A DNA stretch of 38,174 nt from Zygnema cylindricum (taxonomy: Eukaryota; Streptophyta; Zygnematophyceae; Zygnematales; Zygnemataceae). Numbering within the stretch: position 1 is the first letter of the stretch; every line of letters starts with the position of its first letter. The stretch is from NCBI GenBank assembly GCA_037447655.1, contig JBBHKE010003147.1:1-38174 (forward strand), read 5' to 3'. Under the pieces are notes generated by a model. The model saw only the letters and a program-made list of their open reading frames with translations, did no database searches and was not told where the DNA came from. Positions 1 to 11,278 of this stretch are shown piece after piece. The translations under genes and the position numbers were made by a program.

Positions 1-654
1 AAAATCGCATCGTCCCATGATCATCAACGATTTTATAGTAGAAACAGTAAATCATGTATTGCTCAGTAGTACAGATGTTCCCATGATGCATTATTGATTG
101 GAGGCTTGTGCACGTGGCATTTGGTCTTTCGACCGCCAGTTAGTTCCGTTTGTTTATATTACAGATAAATAGCGTAGGACAAGAAGATAAAAATTATCAT
201 TCACCGACAAATTAGTCTTAGAAGCTTTGGCATTCAAGATTTGTTTTATTGCTGGACATAATTTACTTTGTAAATAGCCCAGCTTTGGCATTCAAGATTA
301 GTTTTATTGCTGGATATAATCTACTTTGTAAATAGCCCACTATTTTATGGATTGCTACATGTTAATGGGAATTCCCTCCCTAACTAAACTTCTCTCCCAT
401 CTTACTTCGTGATTTATTAAGTTCGTCGATTCTGCAAATCCGTCATCTAGAGGCATGCGGTGGTCTAAAATCTTCTTAGTTACGAAATTTCTGAACAAGT
501 CAACCACGTTATGGGCGCGGGGATGATAGGAAGAGGAATATCAATTGTGGAGGTGTCGGCGTGGCGGCCTTTAAAAAACTGCCCAGAGTTACCGAGGGAC
601 GCGTCGATTCCTGCGGATCAAAAGTGTGAAAACGGATGAGACGAAGGCAATAAA
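1..654. other. No gene recognised; left flank
   Basis: I find no coding domain in this stretch. It holds the 58-base tandem duplication described separately. It may include the 5' end (LTR and leader) of the decayed copia element whose gag remnant follows, but I could not match it to any LTR elsewhere in the window. Confidence 0.4.
223..338. repeat. 58-bp tandem duplication
   Basis: Two adjacent copies (223-280 and 281-338) both begin AGCTTTGGCATTCAAGATT and end GTAAATAGCCC. They differ at only a few positions, for example GGACATAATTT against GGATATAATCT. This is a simple local duplication with no coding content. Confidence 0.9.
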
Positions 655-1124
655 AGATTGGGACATGAAGGAGATTTGAGCCAAAAAATGGTTAATTCGT
701 GGCTTGGCGGACAACCAACTAAAAAACGTGATGATACTCAAATTTTTTATATCAAATTGGGAAACTTTGGAAACACCTCACAAACTCGGAATCCTTGGAA
801 ACAACACACAAACTCTTAGGCATGAATGCACTAATCAAACTTGGAAAGACACTCATGACGATTAACTACCAAGACCGACCATTTATGGTGACTTATACCT
901 CCCACTATGCTAACTTTTTGCCTAAAGCCGACGTTGTCGGCTTCACACTTTTTTCAGATACCAAAATCACCCTCTTTATGCATTGTTTTCCAATCGAGTA
1001 CAAATCTATACTAACGTGTCTGGATCAAAAAGATCTCTCTACGTGGAAGTCGAATGAAGTCGTCGAATCACTCCTAATCGGTAAGTTTAACACCAAAATG
1101 ATGATGAATCGGGAAACCCACTGA
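655..1124 (+). pseudogene. Ty1/copia gag remnant (UBN2-type)
   Basis: This is a decayed capsid-domain fragment of a copia element. In two frames it reads through a UBN2-like pattern: first KWLIRGLADNQLKNVM followed by WETLETPHKL, then, in the open frame 795-1124, LFMHCFPIEYKSILTCLDQK and DLSTWKSNEVVESLL. The order and spacing match plant copia Gag, where a helix-rich block is followed by a LP.EY...L...D..T..EV...L signature. An upstream stop and a frame change near 795 show that it is not functional. The likely protease of the same element lies about 650 bases downstream on the same strand. I did not find a clear zinc knuckle between them. The family call rests on motif resemblance only. Confidence 0.55.
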
Positions 1125-1770
1125 AAAAGCTCCGTATTTGTAGCTCGAAACAAAATCATTTTAACGGTGTAGTTGACAAGAGGAAAAATCAAATAAATAC
1201 GAGAGAGACGAATCAATGCAGGAAGTGAATAGATGACGGATAATACTTACCGTCTCAATTACAACCCAAGAATTAATTCACTTGTCCTCGTCGCGGTACT
1301 AAGCTTTAACACAAAAACAAATCAAACATCAAACATCAAACATCGATATCCCAACAGCATCGAAGATTTCACTCTTATTCTCATCTTTATCGAGAAAGCT
1401 TTCAGCTACCTTTACCTGGATGAAGAATAATGAGTCATTCGAGTGAAGGTGGGAAGAAAACGTGGAGGATTTTTTGCGGCAACCAGACTTCACCGAATTG
1501 ATGATGCCCCCAGAGGTCTGCGAATTTGAACTTGGCATCAAACAAGAAGACTGTCGACAGTCAGGACGACAACAGAGTGACTGGTCACAAAAGTACAAGA
1601 AATTATTATAATATCGTAGAAAAATCCATTTAATCGCTGGTTACGGAAAACGCCAGCGAGACATGAGGCACTAGTATAGAAAGACAACCAAATTGACGAA
1701 TGTTGAGAAGTAAAAGAAAACGGTTTTATTGGCTGCAACAAGATCGATTCCTAAAAAAACAGATCTTCAT

Positions 1771-2139
1771 AACATAGATTGGACCATACACTCTAGGACT
1801 TCGACTCACATAACATTCAATCAAGATTGACAAACATATTACGAATCAATTTTGGACAATAACATCCAAGTCGCTGACACATTCCCCCCCAAAACATTAG
1901 AGAAACAAAACTTTGAGATCGAAGTAACAATCCATGGTCGAATAGCAGATAAACCCATCATTGACGTGCTTTACGTCTTTGATCTAAAAAAAACCTCTAC
2001 TCACTTGCAAAATCGGAGGTAAAAAAAATTGTGTCAACGTGGTACAAAAGTGGAATTATTGAATTTTCCTAAAAAATTGAGCTAGTTATTTTTTGAAAGC
2101 GCAGAAGAGATCGCACGTACCACCTTATATCGTCTCTAA
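1771..2139 (+). pseudogene. Ty1/copia protease and pre-integrase remnant
   Basis: One reading frame runs through this stretch with only three stops. It shows a copia retropepsin pattern: DWTIHSRTSTHITFNQD in place of the usual W-I-x-D-S-G-A-S-x-H-M-T, then YYESILDNNIQVAD, then IIDVLYVFDLKK, the conserved block at the end of the copia protease. It continues as KKLCQRGTKVEL and ARTTLYRL, which resemble the segment before the integrase zinc finger. The catalytic DSGA is replaced by HSRT, so the enzyme is dead. Position and strand fit the gag remnant at 655-1124 as parts of one old copia element. Neither LTR of that element was recognised. Confidence 0.6.
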
Positions 2140-5100
2140 AGACTCATCACCATGAGTGCTAAGTGAACACCAACTCTGAAAGCGAGAACGACAACAAGAG
2201 TGTTATAACAAATGTGTACACAAGTTTAGAAATACGTGTCAAAAATTGCAGGATCATCGGCGTCAAAAACACGATGATCAATATTAATAGTTCGGCGACC
2301 TTAAAAACTCGCAACGACTGAGATCCCAATCAGAGTCACGATAGCCAACAAACAGACGCAGGGTGCAACGATACCAACGTCAACGTAACAACACTAGTCG
2401 ACACTGATGAGCTATAAAAAAAAAACATTAAGCAATGTATGGAAAAACACTTCAAAACAAACGATCATTGCCAAAAACAAAAACAAGGAGATAGGTCTTA
2501 TACCAACAGAGTTAGAAATAGAGTCTTACGATATCAAGGCCGCCCAAGTGCTTCGTGTCTGTTGTTTTTAGAAGATCTCGGCCATTGTTGTGTACGAAGC
2601 GTCGATATTGTACATACGGCAAAATTAAATCGTACGAAATCTTGAGACGATTCCATGATACACGCTTCACAGTGAATTTGACAATTTGGGACGCGGCCAC
2701 CGACGACTGACACTGCATATTTTAGCGTGTAGTTATTCGACCACACGAGTGGACATTCATCATTGGATAAAAGTGCACAGACATATAAATAGAAATCATT
2801 GCACAAAAAGAGTTTCTCTCTCACATATCACAGGATTACAATTTGTTTAGGCAATGGTGTGTTAGATTATTCATAAAAACACATTTTACAGACAGAGCAC
2901 AAAGATCACAAATCATAGAGATTAGACATTCAGTCATACGAAGAAAATCTAGCTTTATTTGATAGAGAAATGTCTTCGGGACACTTATACTTCCTACTTT
3001 TATAAATCCTATTCAAAACTGTTTAAACCTGCCTCATCTATTGTCTACATTTATTACTTCTCCTAACTCTTAACCCTTGTAAGGCATATAACTACACCGT
3101 TTCCCAGTTTATATTTTAGGTTTACCTACCCTAACCCTTGTCCAAAGCTAAGGTGAGCGCCAAAAACTAGTAGGTTATTGCCCATTGAAATAATGGTGCC
3201 CCGTGTGTTTTCAGAGTCCTTGGAGTAAAAGAATCGAGTGCAAGCAAATCGAAGTAGTGAGTCTAAGTCAACAAACAGAAAGCGATCAGACTAGTTATAT
3301 TAAAAACGAAATCCTAAGCAAAAGACTAAACACTCTAGCTGGGGAGAGATTATGGTAGACTATGTAAAACAAGTGGTTGGGTCAAAAAAAATGAGAGAGA
3401 TATAAAAAAAGGCAACAGACTCATCAAGTGTAGAGAAAGTGAAAAGAAACAAAAACAGTTTAGACACAAACCATGTAGAAGATACTATCAAACCCAACTT
3501 GTCTCTTGTTAGGAAGATTGAACTACTCAAAACAATTCTCCAAACATTCTAAAAAGATAGAACATCCATAAAAAAATTCATCACTCATTTTTTCCACTCT
3601 ATGAGACACAGCAAAAAAAATACGCCTAAAATTCTAAGTGGCCACACAAATCTGCTGGCTAATCTTTTCACTACCGTCAAAATTATTAGACGTCCTCACC
3701 TAGTTCGGGGAGCAAAACTTGAAACATTGGGAGTGGAGCGAAGAAGTGGAAGTTTTGCTAAAAATCGAATCCAAGAGCACAAACGTGTCCGAAGTCGACA
3801 GAATCTTTAACAGTTCAACAACAAGTGGAACAAAATGAGAAGGCAACGTCAAACAATCACAAAAATAAAAAGGCTTGCACAAGCACAATATAGAGCCTAA
3901 CTTCCAATAGGTACAAAGCAACCTGCACTTAAAGAGTGGAGACAGTCAAGAAGACGAAACAGTCGACCGAAGCGAATCCAAACCCCAATAGAAATCTGCA
4001 ACTTATTAAGGTTTTGGCAACCTAATATCCATAAAATAGATTACGACAGATCATAGAAGAATAACTTACTAAGCAATGAGTGTAAGAATACGTCAAAATG
4101 ATGCAAAAAATGAAACCGCGTCCGTGGCAGCGATGCCACAACGAAAAACAACTCCAACCGAGTCAAGCAGATTTAGTTGAAGAATCTGCGAGAAAGTGGC
4201 AGAAAAATCAGCACCGATAAAAAAACGATGCACAAAGACCCAAGGCATTACACAAAAAAAACTGGACCGAAAAGCAATAAGTCATCAAAAAACGAACAGG
4301 AAAACATATTGTATGCATAGATCCAACCAACTACAAGTACATCAAAACATTGTAGGAGATCGAAAAAAGTGGGAGAGAAAAAAAAAAGAAAGTGAGGGAC
4401 ATTGACATGGGAACGACGAAACGATTACCTATGTGCTGATCCACCAATTCTAAAAATTGTAGAACGATTTGGTCCCTCAAGCTTCATCTCTATATTCAGA
4501 TTTCAACACGAAATCGAGTCTCAAGCTGATCGAAATTCAATGACCTGTTACAAGATATGCCAAAGCGAAGTAAAAAGATGTCCAAAAGCATATAAAAAGT
4601 GTTTGAAATGAAAATCAAACAGATCAAAACAAGAGGCAAAAAAAATAGTTGCAAGTACAAATTCGATTCGCAGACAAAAAACACCTAAAGAGCTCCCACA
4701 AACAAACGCGAGGAAATTTATGATTTGATAGTAACGTTGTCTGCGGGGGCATGATGAGCACTTCGAAAAGATGTGACAAAAAAACCACAAAAAAACTGAT
4801 TAGGCAATCATCCACGGGAATCGCATCGACCAAGACAGAATTGTGAATCTGCAAATCATAAATTGACAAAGGGGTAAAAAAACAGATCTTTCCAAAAAGA
4901 TAACGCATGAGAACACACAGAGTGGCAAAAAACAAACAACAAGAGATAGGGTGCAATCACCAAATAGAAATTTTAACAAATCCAGAGGTGAGATAGATAT
5001 AAAAGATGGTAAGAGGCTCGCAAAGTCTATTTAAAGTGGGAGCATTGAGAACATCATCATAGAAAACATTGAAAACAAAAAAAACAAAAAATCAAACTTT

Positions 5101-6108
5101 ACCAAAAATAAGGTTAACAAACAAAGGTTCATGAGTCCGGCAACAACTTCAGAGAACCGAAGTTCTAACGTCACCTCATCACTCGCATCATGCATGCGAA
5201 CGATGGAAAAGACCTAAGAGTCGTAGAGGACAAAAGTCTAGCAAACCATGGGGAGTGTTGTTAGAATTTCCAAATATTGAAACTAACATACTATAAAGAC
5301 AAGTGTTAGAGCTTAAAAAAAGTTAAACTAATACAAAAAAAATCAAATTAAAGGTTGACATTTAGAGATACAAATCTAAGATTGTGCAAAAAAAAAGTTT
5401 AGATTAAATTAAAATGGCGACAGCTCCAAGACTAACGAACTAAAACAGCTGCGCATGGTAAAAAAGATGACAGATAAGAACTCATCATCAAAAAACTCGA
5501 GTGAAAAAGAGCCAAAAAAAGAACAAAATGTCGAAGCATTCAAATCCTCCGTTAAGACCTCTAGCAAGTAAGACATTACGTGACTTCAAGTCAACAAAAA
5601 TGATGGAAAATCAGCAAACGAAAAAAAAAAGAGTTTAAAATTGTCATCACAAAAACCATTAGGGTTAAAATAATTTTAGGAAAAGAAAAAACTACATCAA
5701 ACCTCCAAAGTATGACACTAACTCTCGAGAACGGACAAATGCCAGCAACAAACGGACAATTTCACCTGAACTTACCAAAATAGAGTCGAGAATTCGGCAA
5801 TAGTGAGAGTACACATCGAGTCAAACCCCAAATCATGTTCTATTCATCAAAAATTGAGGCCAAATCTTCACAGAGAAACAAATTGTCAAAAATTCAAGCT
5901 AACGAGATTATAAAGACCTACAAAGAGGTATTTCTAACTTTAAACAACAATATATCAAGTAGTGGAAAGTGACAAAGAGGAGAGATGAGAGACCTATCGA
6001 AATTTGGAAAGACATTTAACCTTGCTAAATCTTTATTCTAAAAAATTTGGGCAACGACCGAAGTTCAACCTGTCATGCAACTCATGAAAAAAAACTTCCA
6101 AAGACAGA
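2140..6108. other. A-rich decayed sequence, no domain recognised
   Basis: The + strand is strongly A-rich with many poly-A runs, which is usual for the coding strand of copia elements. It therefore probably continues the copia whose gag and protease lie upstream. Open frames are short and show no integrase, reverse transcriptase or RNase H motif that I can defend. Near 5248-5285 a GGGGAGTGTTGTTAG stretch resembles the polypurine tract and LTR start common at copia 3' ends, but I could not find a matching 5' LTR. The right end abuts the truncated methyltransferase of the gypsy copy on the other strand. Confidence 0.4.
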
Positions 6109-6119
6109 TCACTTTAGAA

Positions 6120-7142
6120 AACGTAGATAGATTAAAAAAAATCCGAAAAAATATACTAACGTATATTTTTCGAAACATGCTAAGACCGTATTAGAAAATG
6201 CGTGTGAATGTGGGTAAGAGACTAATGTAGGAAGAACCTTGAGAAGATCACCCGGGACATTGATATTAAAATTGAGAGACAATCTTTTGAATGCAAATCT
6301 GTACCTTGTGGAAAAAAAAAAAGCAGCATGAATGTCTGACGAAGGAAGACGAACTGACAAGTTGGCCTCACGGAGTCGACCAATATTGATCAAGTGTGTC
6401 CAGTTGGAGCGAACCCGGTGTGCTAGTAAACCATAGCGAACAACGTGAATAATAAAAGACGACCCATTAATTGTTCGATCCGTTGATAATCAGCCAAGAC
6501 AGTAGGTCTTTGATCATTATAGGCTGCGAGATTTTTCAAAATATACCTCATAGGATGATCTAAAGTTTGTAAAAAATGCAAGATACGAACCAATTCAAAA
6601 AAAAATTTGTTGCGGGGATCGGCTAATCCGAGACCTTTCCCGACCCGAGACATTTTATAGCAATCCCATCCTCCAAAAACAAGATCGATTGGACCAATCT
6701 CCAGTAAGTGATGTTTGCACACAATTCGAATGTCTTGTGGGAGGAGAGTATGCATATGCTCGTATGCAGATTTTGGTAACAAATCTGGGTATAGGGAATG
6801 CAACAGATTACAATGATGTAATTGTGCTTTCCGTGCTAACGGATCAATCTCAACCGAATAATAATATCGGGTTAATAATCCATTCTGCAAACATGAAAAG
6901 AGGGAAGTGCCCATTCCAGTGAAGATGTCCATAATCACCAATCCATACAGATGAGGTTTAAATTGGACTGGATTCCAAATAATGGGAAAAAACCCAGAAT
7001 AGTCTGTAGGAATTGGGATTTGAAAAGAGACCAGAGAGAGTGGAATTGACAAGGTTTGGTTATAGATTCGATTAAATTCACTCGTATCTATAAAGAGACA
7101 CGAGTCACCGAAAATTTCCGGTAAGTAAAAATTAACGAGCAA
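6120..7142 (-). pseudogene. Retrotransposon-borne C5 DNA methyltransferase, decayed (gypsy copy 1)
   Basis: This is a cytosine-5 methyltransferase domain resembling the DNMT3/DRM group. The open frame 6423-7142 (239 residues) has motif I DIFTGMGTS at residues 72-80, a motif II-like SVEIDP at 96-101, and motif IV region GPIDLVFGGWDCYKMSRVGKG near 150-170. A frameshift near 6420 leads into RVRSNWTHL (motif VIII, matching RLRSYWTNL in copy 2) and LPTLVSYPHSHAF. The frame is lost below about 6180, so motifs IX and X are missing. The catalytic Pro-Cys-Gln reads Asp-Cys-Tyr: the cysteine is kept and both neighbours are changed. The ENV motif reads KNL, losing the glutamate. It is therefore very likely inactive. 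It lies directly after the element's protease on the same strand. No RT follows; the element is broken here. Confidence 0.8.
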
Positions 7143-7289
7143 AATTTCTTATACTGACAATGAATGAAATAGTTCGGCCCGAACCAAATTCCTTGAAAAT
7201 GCAGGCATGGATGTGGCCGGATATGCCATAACAAGCATGGGTTTCCTAGCGAAAATTAACGGAATGCAGATTTGCGTTCGGGCAAGTTA

Positions 7290-7768
7290 GTTGGCCTATA
7301 AAAAAATGTTTGATCATGTTTGTCAACTCCACGCCTTACAGGAAATATAACGTTTTGTCCCATTAGGCATTCATAGGCACTGCATTTAGTGACCAGAGCG
7401 TGAACCGAGATCTCAATAAAATATGTGGCTGTTCCGTTCTAAAAACTGAAATTGAGCGGTTCTTTAGTGATTTATAGAACTGGCTCGGCTAATGTTAATA
7501 AGCGAGTAAAAGTTGACTGAAGCTTGTCCGGAGTTAGACCGAGCTTGTGTGCAAAGCTAGAGCCGGATATCGCCGACTTTGCACCCGTAACCATGAGGGG
7601 TAGGGATAGAGCAATACCATTGATCAACAATGATCCTTTCCCGTTATTCAAAAAACTAATGTGAGGGTCGAGAGAATTTCGCTCCTCCACGAAAATAGGT
7701 TGAATAACAACAATATTTTTGTGTAGAAGTGCTTGTAAAGCGGCAGCTGCAGCTGATTGTAGTTTCAA
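7290..7768 (-). pseudogene. Gypsy retropepsin remnant (copy 1)
   Basis: This is a degenerate aspartic protease of the methyltransferase-bearing gypsy element. The first part reads VEERNSLDPHISF and then LPLMVTGAKSAISGSSFAHKLGL, the usual place of V-D-S-G-A/T-x-x-x-x-I-S-x-x-x-A-x-x-L-G-L. The catalytic Asp is Val here, which a single base change explains. After a frame change, SVHALVTKCSAYECLMGQNVIF resembles the C-terminal half of retropepsins (the L-G-x-x-W/F region). It stands between gag (10.2-11.3 kb) and the methyltransferase (6.1-7.1 kb), all on the minus strand, giving the order Gag-PR-DNMT. A truncated copia on the opposite strand is inserted just before it. Confidence 0.6.
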
Positions 7769-7770
7769 GG

Positions 7771-9258
7771 GAGATTAAAGATGGGGGAGATATCTCAGAA
7801 CCCCCTCTTATTTCTACACACTCTGAAAAGAGAGAAGAAAAGAAGCTACAACCAGCTTTTATGGATAAGAGAGCTGAAGAAACAATGCGAAGGAATCCAA
7901 GACTTCCCTCTATTCCAGCTTCGGACTTTGAGAGAGGACGGAGGAGCTGCAAAAGACCACAAGAAAAATAAACTTCTCACAAGGGAACAAAACTATCTCA
8001 CCCAGATATGCCTTAGTCATACTCGGAGGCAGTGGACAGTGCGAGAGAGATAGATATATCAAAGCCATAAATGATGAGATGAGTTCAATTATGGAAGCAA
8101 ATACTTGGGAGGTGGTGGACTATCCTCCACACAAAAAACCTATCGGGTGCACATGGGTATGTAAATTGAAACTAAACTCAAATAATACCATTGAGAGATA
8201 TAAGGCTCGGTAGGTAGCAAAGCTGTTCACCCAAAAAAAAAAGATAGATTATGAGGAGACTTTTGTTTGGTGGTTGCGTTCCCATATGTAAGAATTATAC
8301 TTAGGTAAGCAGCAGCGGAAGACATGGAAATTCACTAGATAGATATCAAGACCGCTTTTCTCAACGGTGAACTAGATGAAGCTATCTTTATGAGACAACC
8401 AGAGAGACTTATAGAGGAAAGAGAAGAAATTAAAGTCTACACGTTCATAAATTCTTTATATGGACTGAAACATGCTCCCAGACAATGAAACAAGAAATTA
8501 GATGAGTTTCTCACCGGTTAGGGATATATTTGGTTTAGTTCTGACCATTGTATTTATATGTTTGAGGATGAGAATGGTGTGATTTTTATTGCAATTTATG
8601 TGGATTATTTGCTGGTGTTTAGTAAATCCATGGAAAAAAATCAATAAGTTAAAAAAAGATCTTAGAAGCAGATTTGACATGAAGTATTTAGTGGAGGCTA
8701 AAAATATTTTGGGGATTCAAATGGAAAGAGATAGAGGAAAGAGAATAATCATACTTACTCAGAAGAAAACTATCGGAAATATGCAAGAAAAATTTCAGAT
8801 GGAAAAGACAAACAATTTTACCACTCATATGGACTTCAAGAAAGTAAGTGATGGGAGTGTAGAAAAAAGAGTGATAATACTAGATAATCAGATGAGTCCA
8901 AAAGAGAGAGTTTATGAAGTCTATTCTATATAGACAGGTTGTAGAAAGTTTGATTGACTATATGAATTGTACTAGGTTTGACATAGCAGCAACATTTCGA
9001 GTCCTCAGTAGGAGTCTTAATGACTCTAGGAAAAAAGACTGAGAGGCAGCTAAGAGAGTCATGATATACCTGGTGAGAACTAGGGATTTATGGTTCCATT
9101 TGGGAAAAGAGCACACTGACATCACTACTTGGAGTGATGCCAGTTATAAGGATGCACCTATGAAAAGATGCACTTTTGGGTAAGTGTTGTATGTGGGGGA
9201 AAGTGCTTGTTGTTGGAGAGCGGTGGAGATATGGCTGCCTCAGCTCTTTAGAGAGGGC
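7771..9258 (+). pseudogene. Truncated Ty1/copia RT-RNase H (copia 1)
   Basis: This fragment of copia pol belongs to the same family as the copia at 21.7-24.8 kb. It opens with the linker LPSIPASDFERGRRS, shared with SIPASDFEGGKRS at 23.27 kb. It then has INDEMSSIMEANTWE, ERYKAR, DYEETF, IDIKTAFLNGELDEAIFMRQP, SLYGLKHAPR and the catalytic box YVDYLLVFSKS at 8597-8608, where the second Asp of YVDD is Tyr. The connection domain follows, then the start of RNase H (DLWFHLGKEHTDITTWSDAS). It ends after ESACCW with a small internal deletion near 9215. Stops and frameshifts are frequent. No gag, integrase or LTR is present at either end. It interrupts the minus-strand gypsy copy 1 between zinc knuckle and protease. 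Confidence 0.85.
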
Positions 9259-9295
9259 TAAACAGGGACCTAAGTCACTGTGAACCAAAAAAGTT

Positions 9296-9370
9296 GAGTC
9301 CGGTAGAACTCGAACCTCCTACAGGCAAGGCGAGGCGTAGCCGTCAACCCTTACCAGTCTGTTGTAATAG
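9296..9370 (-). repeat. Possible tRNA-derived (SINE-like) fragment
   Basis: On the minus strand, GGTTCGAGTTC (9306-9316) matches the RNA polymerase III B-box almost perfectly. It sits in what could be a T-arm (GGAGG-TTCGAGT-TCTAC, imperfect) and is followed within about 20 bases by a run of six T. A convincing A-box or cloverleaf was not found. This may be a SINE remnant or chance. Confidence 0.2.
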
Positions 9371-9401
9371 TCCGTTAGGAAACATAAGGTGTGATTGCTA
9401 T

Positions 9402-9740
9402 TTAAACAATAAGTAGAGCATTAATCCGATTAACGGAATTCTTATTGGAAGACATAGAAATCAATTGGATTTTATAGTGCGCACGAAACAAATGTACCGG
9501 ACATTTATTTTGAACGGTTAGCATTAAAAGCCGATTTTGGTCAGATGGCGCGCACCATCGTCGAGATCCCAATATAGCCACCTTGGTCATTTTCGATCGT
9601 GACATGACTTGGCGACACGTGTCTATATGTAATTGGGAAGCGAGAATCCCGAGAGCATAAGAACGAGTTTGAAAGAAACAGGCGTCCACTCCACAGCCTT
9701 GTCGTACACAAGCCGTACAAAAAGTACATCGGCCTTAGTA
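9402..9740 (-). pseudogene. Gag C-terminal region with altered zinc knuckle (gypsy copy 1)
   Basis: Reading minus, CTACVRQGCGVDAC (9719 down to 9678) has the spacing of a retroviral CCHC knuckle, C-x2-C-x4-[H]-x4-C, with the histidine position occupied by Cys. It lies between the capsid part of gag (10.2-11.3 kb) and the protease (7.3-7.8 kb) of the same strand, exactly where a nucleocapsid knuckle belongs. The rest of this stretch gives no recognisable domain. Between here and 10217 the minus strand has short open pieces but nothing I can name. Confidence is limited by the His-to-Cys change. Confidence 0.4.
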
Positions 9741-10217
9741 CCTTTCTGTACTATACAGTCTTTTGACTGGTTGGTTTTTCAGTGGATAAGGGTTGTAAGT
9801 GGGGTTTAAGATTTAGAGGATTGAGGAGGTGGCCGTGTTTTTCCCAACAAGCTTATATAAATATTAGCATCTTTGCCACTTCATTATTAATCGTCTGGTT
9901 GGGCGTTTTTAGTGATTTTTTTTTGCGGTGGACTTAGGGGAGTCCAAACTACACAAAGTTGCAATCAAATTGTCAAGCTGCTTGCTAGGGTGGCAGTTGT
10001 TTTAGTTCAAAGTGGGTTAGTGAAAAACTACCTAAAGGCTTACTCAATTCTGCTCATATGGGGGACACAGAATTGCACATTGTTTGATGGTGGAACAATC
10101 GGTTCTTTCGAGACCATTTTAGGAGGTCATGGGATTCCCACCAACATTTTTGCATTTCGTTTTTCACGGCATGTTAGGCAGCTTTGTCGAAAGTGAAATT
10201 CAAGCTATAGGTTAGAG

Positions 10218-11278
10218 TCAGGTGACTCTGGATAAATTTGTTAAAGAGATTGGAAACTGTCGTACAAATTTCTGGACAGCTTCAGCATTCGACTTTAAGT
10301 CCGGCAATGTTTCACGAAAAGCTTCCATACAAGCACGCATGGCATGGGCGGTCTCTCTTGACTTCTGTTCGAAGTTCATTAACTCAGGAACTTTGTCAAG
10401 GTTTTGCATACGGAAGTCCGTTTGCAACATTTCAAACATGATAGAGAGCGGAACCAATATAGGAATCGTCATCGTTGGTCGTGCTAGGATTCTAGCACAC
10501 GCGGATATAGCGAATCGCTGTGGTATTTCCGCAATTGCTGATGTAATAACATCACTTTGAGATAAAAGACTTCTGAAATAACGGGTTGGTAGGGAATTTC
10601 TGGTTGTCCTATAATAGCATGACTCCCAACGAAAGTTGGAGAAAACTCTGTCATCACAAGTACGGAATCATACTTGCGGGAATAAAAAGTAAGGAATGAA
10701 CCGCGAATGTAACGGCCTAAAAAAGAGAAATCGATTGTAGGTCAAATCAATCTTGGTACCGAAATGCAAGATTACGCATTTCGATATTGAATAACATTCG
10801 AAAATAAGATAAAGTCATGATGTCCTTCATTCTTGAAAAACAGAAATGAAGCCGACCCCTTCCCTCAAATGTGGAAGCCATTTCCAATAATGGAATGATT
10901 GGGGCTAAAAATGAATTTGTAATTTGTAGAAACCAAAAAGATAATGAATTGGAATCCGACCCGTGAAAGGAATCATGGTCAGATTCTTCCTCGAAAAATA
11001 AGGAAGAGACTGATGATAAAAAAGATACTAAGGTGAGAGAATATTGAACCGAAAGGGAAATTTGACCCGAGATGTTTAAAGAAAAGATGGTCCAAAAGAC
11101 TAGGTAAATCTGTTGGTCCAGATTCTGTGGGCCGAAAAAAGGCCGACGATCGGGTGGTTCCGAAAAGATAATCGAGATTAACCCAATCAGAAGGCATAAA
11201 AATGATAAAACCAAATGACGACCAGATGGCAAAATCAATCTTTACGAGATGTGTCAAATTCCAGACCACACCACTCAC
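10218..11278 (-). pseudogene. Gypsy gag, broken (methyltransferase family, copy 1)
   Basis: This is the capsid-region gag of the methyltransferase-bearing gypsy family, in several frames. The piece 10747-11238 contains SFLSSVSSLFFEEES, LHFCFSRMKDIMTLSYFRML and EMRNLAFRYQD. After a frame change it continues as RYIRGSFLTFYSRKYDSVLVMTE. The piece 10218-10472 reads PLSIMFEMLQTDFRMQNLDK and ELMNFEQKSRET. The gag at 28.7-29.6 kb has the same blocks in the same order (LSSVSSSSYLEGTEE, MQLCFSGLKDTMSLSHFRML, EMRDLAFRYQD, RYLRGTVLTLYTRKYEDVLAMTE, EFMNFERKQGET). This pairing shows it is a real gene family rather than a chance frame. LTR-like sequence lies upstream at 12.1-13.4 kb. Gag normally forms the virus-like particle. 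Confidence 0.75.

Noticed and set aside
4624-4956. 110-codon minus-strand frame rich in Phe, Leu and Cys resembling membrane protein
   Set aside because: The hydrophobic look comes from translating the T-rich complement of an A-rich strand. Several overlapping frames show the same composition and none has a family pattern.
5248-5300. 3' LTR start of the first copia element
   Set aside because: GGGGAGTGTTGTTAG resembles a polypurine tract and LTR start, but no second copy of the putative LTR was found in the window.
10222-10560. 112-codon plus-strand open frame
   Set aside because: It is the antisense shadow of the minus-strand gag, whose blocks match the gag at 28.7-29.6 kb.
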